Source of the DNA: Acidobacteriota bacterium
Lineage (GTDB): Bacteria; Acidobacteriota; UBA4820; DSQY01
Direction: 5' to 3'
Length of the DNA stretch: 10,218 nucleotides
NCBI GenBank assembly: GCA_022759065.1
Contig: JAEMPZ010000176.1
Coordinates: 1-10,218, forward strand
The stretch's first letter is position 1, and every line of letters begins with the position of its first letter. Position numbers and translations under genes: made by a program. Below the pieces are notes generated by a model, which saw nothing but the letters and a program-made list of their open reading frames with translations, made no database searches and was not told the DNA's origin. Shown here piece after piece: positions 7,259-10,218 of the stretch.

Positions 7259-7284
7259 CGTTGCATTTGAAAAAGAGCAAAGCG

Positions 7285-10218
7285 TTACTTTTCGCCGTCT
7301 TCGTTGCCTTCCGTCACTTCCTGTCCGGCGTCAGGCGCTTCGTCCCCCAAATTGTGCGCATCGAGAAGCCTTTCCACCTGGGCATCCGGGCCCAGCTCGC
7401 TGAGGTAGTTTTCCCTGAGGACATCCTCGCGCGGCACGACGGTCGGATCGTGTTCGACCTCAACGTTGTTGTAAGCGTAGTAGCCCGCGCCGGCTGGTAT
7501 CAAGCGGCCAAGAATGACGTTTTCCTTGAGGCCCCTGAGGTAATCCATCGAGCCGTTAAGAGAGGCCTCGGTCAGGACGCGCGTCGTCTCCTGGAATGAC
7601 GCCGCCGAAATCCAACTGTCGGTGGCTAGCGCAGCCTTGGTTATGCCAAGAAGCAGCGGGCGGCCGACGGCCGGGGAGCCTCCCTCGGCAAGCACCCTCT
7701 CGTTTTCACGCTGGAATTCGAAGCGGTCAACCTGCTGCCCTACCAGGAATCGCGAATCGCCCACCTCCTCGACTTTCATCCAGCGGATCATCTGCCTCAC
7801 CATCGTCTCGACGTGCTTGTCGTTGATGGTGACGCCCTGGAGGCGGTAGACCTCCTGTATTTCGTTCACCAGGTAGCGCTGCAGGTCCTTGATACCCATG
7901 ACGCGCAGGATGTCGTGCGGGTCAACCGGGCCCTCGCAAAGCGGGTCTCCGGCGTGGACCCACTCTCCCTCAAGAACCGAGACGTGGATGCCTTTGGAAA
8001 TAGCGTATTCCTTGCGCTCGCCGCTCCTTGGGTTGTCAACGAATATTTTCCTCTGGCCCCGAACCATTTCGCCGTAGTGGACTTCGCCGTCAATTTCGGT
8101 GATGATGGCAGGCGTGCGCGGATGGCGGGCCTCGAAGAGTTCAACCACGCGAGGGAGGCCGCCGACGATGTCCTTGGTTTTAGAGGCTTCGCGCGGGATT
8201 TTGGCGATGATGGTCCCGGGGTAGGCCTGCTGGCCTTCCTCAATCATGATGTGGGCGCCTGAAGGCAGCGAGAAGGTGCGGCCACCGGACTTCTTGCCCT
8301 CTTCCCGAAGCATGATGCGCGCTTCCTTCGTCGGGTCCTTTGACTCGATGACGACGCGCTGGCTCAGGCCCGTGACGTTGTCCGTTTCCTCGCTTACCGT
8401 AACTCCTTCGATGATGTCCTTGAAGTGAACCTCGCCCGCGACGTCGGCAAGGATGGGGTTCGTGTATGGGTCCCACTCGACGAGCGTCGTGTTGGCCTTG
8501 ACTTTTTCTCCGTCCTTGACTCTAAGGTGCGCCCCGTAAACAACCGGGTACTTCTCCCGCTCCCGGCCTTTTTCGTCTTCTATGATTATCGAACCGGCGC
8601 GGCTCATGGCTATGAGCGTTCCGTCGGGGGCGGTTATCGTCTTGATGTTCGAGAGCTTGACCCGGCCGGCGTTGCGGCAAACGTGGCTCGTTTCGACCGT
8701 CTCCTTGCTCGCCGTTCCGCCGATGTGGAAAGTCCGCATCGTCAACTGCGTGCCAGGCTCGCCGATGGACTGGGCGGCCATGACGCCGATCGCCTCGCCA
8801 AGCTCGACCATGTGCGACGTGGCCAGGTTGCGGCCGTAGCACTTGGCGCAAACTCCCCTTCGCGTCTCGCACGTAAGAACCGAGCGGATTTTGACGCGCT
8901 CTATGCCGGCGTCCTGAATGGCCTGGGCGCGCTCCTCGTCGATCTCCTCGCCGGCTTTGACGATTATTTCGCTCGAGTATGGGTCCTTGATGTCATCCAG
9001 CGCGACGCGGCCGACGACGCGGTCGCGGATGGGCTCGATGATGCGGCCGCCCTCCATCAGCGGCGTGATGTAGATGCCATCGAGGGTCTGGCAGTCTTCC
9101 TCCGTGATAATGACGTCCTGGGCCACGTCAACGAGGCGGCGCGTCAGGTAGCCGGAGTCGGCCGTTTTGAGAGCCGTGTCGGCCAGGCCTTTGCGCGCGC
9201 CGTGGCTCGAAATGAAGTACTGCAACACGTTCAGGCCCTCGCGGAAGTTGGCCGTGATGGGCTGTTCGATGATTTCGCCCGATGGCTTCGCCATCAGCCC
9301 GCGCATTCCGGCAAGCTGCCGTATCTGCTGCTTCGAGCCCCTCGCGCCCGAGTCGGCCATGATGAAGATCGGGTTGAAGCCCTGCGCGGCCGCTTCCTCT
9401 TTCTTCATCTGCTTGAACATGACGTCGGCCACCTGGTCGGTGACGCGGTTCCAGATGTCAACGACCTTGTTCTGCCGCTCGCGGTTTGTTATCGCGCCGT
9501 CTCGGTACTGCTGCTCGACCGTCTCCACTTCCTTGGACGCGCCGTTGACGAGCTCGGCCTTCTGCTCCGGGACGACCATGTCCTCCATGCCGAACGAAAT
9601 GCCTGCGCGCGTCGCGTGCTGGAAGCCCAAATCCTTCACGGCGTCGGCGGCTAAAACTAGCGCCTCCTTGCCGTAGTCGCGGAAAATCATCGAGAACAGT
9701 TCCTTGATGCCTTTCTTTTTCATGAGCCCGTTGATAAAGGGCAGCTCTTTGGGCAAGGCGGCGTTGAACAGCACTCGTCCAACCGTCGTTTCCAAAAGCT
9801 TTTTGTCGTATTCCAGCACTTCCGTATGCGCCACATCCTGGTCATCAACGGCCTTGGAGAGGTCTATGACCTTGCCTGAATATCGGAGCTTTATCTTGGC
9901 GTGAAGGTCAAGCCAGCCGTTGTCGTGGGCTAAAAGAACTTCCTCGGCGGCCCCGAAAACGTGTCCCTCGCCCTTGGCGCCCGTAAGCGCGTGGGTGAGG
10001 TAGTAGAGGCCAAGCACCATGTCCTGGGTTGGAACTATGATGGGCGAGCCGTTCGCGGGGTACAGCAGGTTGTTGGTGGAGAGCATGAGGACTGAGGCTT
10101 CCACCTGAGAGGCCGGCGAAAGAGGAACGTGAACGGCCATCTGGTCGCCATCGAAGTCGGCGTTGAACGCCGTGCAGACCAGCCGATGCAGCTTGATCGC
10201 CTTTCCTTCCACCAGCAC
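7285..10218 (-). CDS. rpoC: RNA polymerase subunit beta' (C-terminal 977 residues, 5' end outside window)
   Basis: Catalytic subunit of RNA polymerase. The frame is open to the right edge; the first visible codon is a GTG valine inside the protein (VLVEGKAI, near E. coli residue 439), not a start. Visible landmarks, numbered in the fragment: NADFDGDQ (19-26) with the three Mg-binding Asp; bridge helix including [14 protein letters not shown] (285-298); the second zinc site Cys376, Cys450, Cys457, Cys460, all present; and trigger loop [11 protein letters not shown] (491-501). An SI3-like insertion of about 175 residues follows (about 505-680), resuming at [11 protein letters not shown]. The C terminus has the conserved [20 protein letters not shown] and [15 protein letters not shown], then an acidic tail. 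About 440 N-terminal residues are missing, giving an estimated full length near 1,415, close to E. coli's 1,407. It converges on the efflux operon; rpoB would be expected further right. Confidence 0.99.
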   Translation of the reverse strand: MLVEGKAIKLHRLVCTAFNADFDGDQMAVHVPLSPASQVEASVLMLSTNNLLYPANGSPIIVPTQDMVLGLYYLTHALTGAKGEGHVFGAAEEVLLAHDNGWLDLHAKIKLRYSGKVIDLSKAVDDQDVAHTEVLEYDKKLLETTVGRVLFNAALPKELPFINGLMKKKGIKELFSMIFRDYGKEALVLAADAVKDLGFQHATRAGISFGMEDMVVPEQKAELVNGASKEVETVEQQYRDGAITNRERQNKVVDIWNRVTDQVADVMFKQMKKEEAAAQGFNPIFIMADSGARGSKQQIRQLAGMRGLMAKPSGEIIEQPITANFREGLNVLQYFISSHGARKGLADTALKTADSGYLTRRLVDVAQDVIITEEDCQTLDGIYITPLMEGGRIIEPIRDRVVGRVALDDIKDPYSSEIIVKAGEEIDEERAQAIQDAGIERVKIRSVLTCETRRGVCAKCYGRNLATSHMVELGEAIGVMAAQSIGEPGTQLTMRTFHIGGTASKETVETSHVCRNAGRVKLSNIKTITAPDGTLIAMSRAGSIIIEDEKGREREKYPVVYGAHLRVKDGEKVKANTTLVEWDPYTNPILADVAGEVHFKDIIEGVTVSEETDNVTGLSQRVVIESKDPTKEARIMLREEGKKSGGRTFSLPSGAHIMIEEGQQAYPGTIIAKIPREASKTKDIVGGLPRVVELFEARHPRTPAIITEIDGEVHYGEMVRGQRKIFVDNPRSGERKEYAISKGIHVSVLEGEWVHAGDPLCEGPVDPHDILRVMGIKDLQRYLVNEIQEVYRLQGVTINDKHVETMVRQMIRWMKVEEVGDSRFLVGQQVDRFEFQRENERVLAEGGSPAVGRPLLLGITKAALATDSWISAASFQETTRVLTEASLNGSMDYLRGLKENVILGRLIPAGAGYYAYNNVEVEHDPTVVPREDVLRENYLSELGPDAQVERLLDAHNLGDEAPDAGQEVTEGNEDGEK

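Noticed and set aside
8425..9654. Long open frame (409 codons) on the plus strand inside rpoC
   Set aside because: It is fully antisense to a highly conserved part of rpoC. Its composition (runs of Arg, Asp, Ala, Val) is the expected mirror of a GC-rich coding strand, with no domain or motif recognised.

Overview
The window (GC-rich, no gene gap over about 100 bases) looks like chromosomal DNA of a diderm (Gram-negative) bacterium. Evidence for an outer membrane is a TolC-family channel and a periplasmic adaptor, both with export signals. The RNA polymerase beta' subunit carries an E. coli-like insertion (SI3) in its trigger loop. Its sequence reads as Acidobacteriota-like or deltaproteobacterial-like, but this is an impression from reading, not a search result, and the phylum stays open.

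Left part (58-7188, plus strand): one compact operon of eight genes. In order these are a zinc-binding anti-sigma factor (ZAS type), a membrane-anchored Spy/CpxP/CnrX-like periplasmic sensor, a TolC-family outer-membrane channel, a MacA/HlyD-like periplasmic adaptor, a LolD/MacB-like ABC ATPase, two tandem MacB/FtsX-type permeases, and an exported protein of unknown function with a His-rich tail. The first seven are joined by six consecutive 4-base stop/start overlaps (ATGA or GTGA). The eighth starts 12 bases after the seventh stops, at a GTG with its own good Shine-Dalgarno sequence. The likely logic is a self-contained tripartite ABC efflux (or envelope lipid/metabolite export) machine whose expression is gated by an anti-sigma/periplasmic-sensor pair. 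The matching ECF sigma factor would be expected just left of the window but is not visible. The substrate cannot be read from the sequence. The CnrX-like sensor and the His-rich tail hint at metal or envelope stress.

Middle (7189-7284): a 96-base convergent intergenic gap with a strong intrinsic terminator (perfect 10-bp stem) oriented for the minus strand.

Right part (7285-10218, minus strand): the C-terminal 977 residues of rpoC (RNA polymerase beta'), running off the right edge. It includes the catalytic NADFDGD motif, bridge helix, zinc-site cysteines, trigger loop with SI3, and the complete C terminus. No tRNA, rRNA, CRISPR, transposase or phage sequence was seen.
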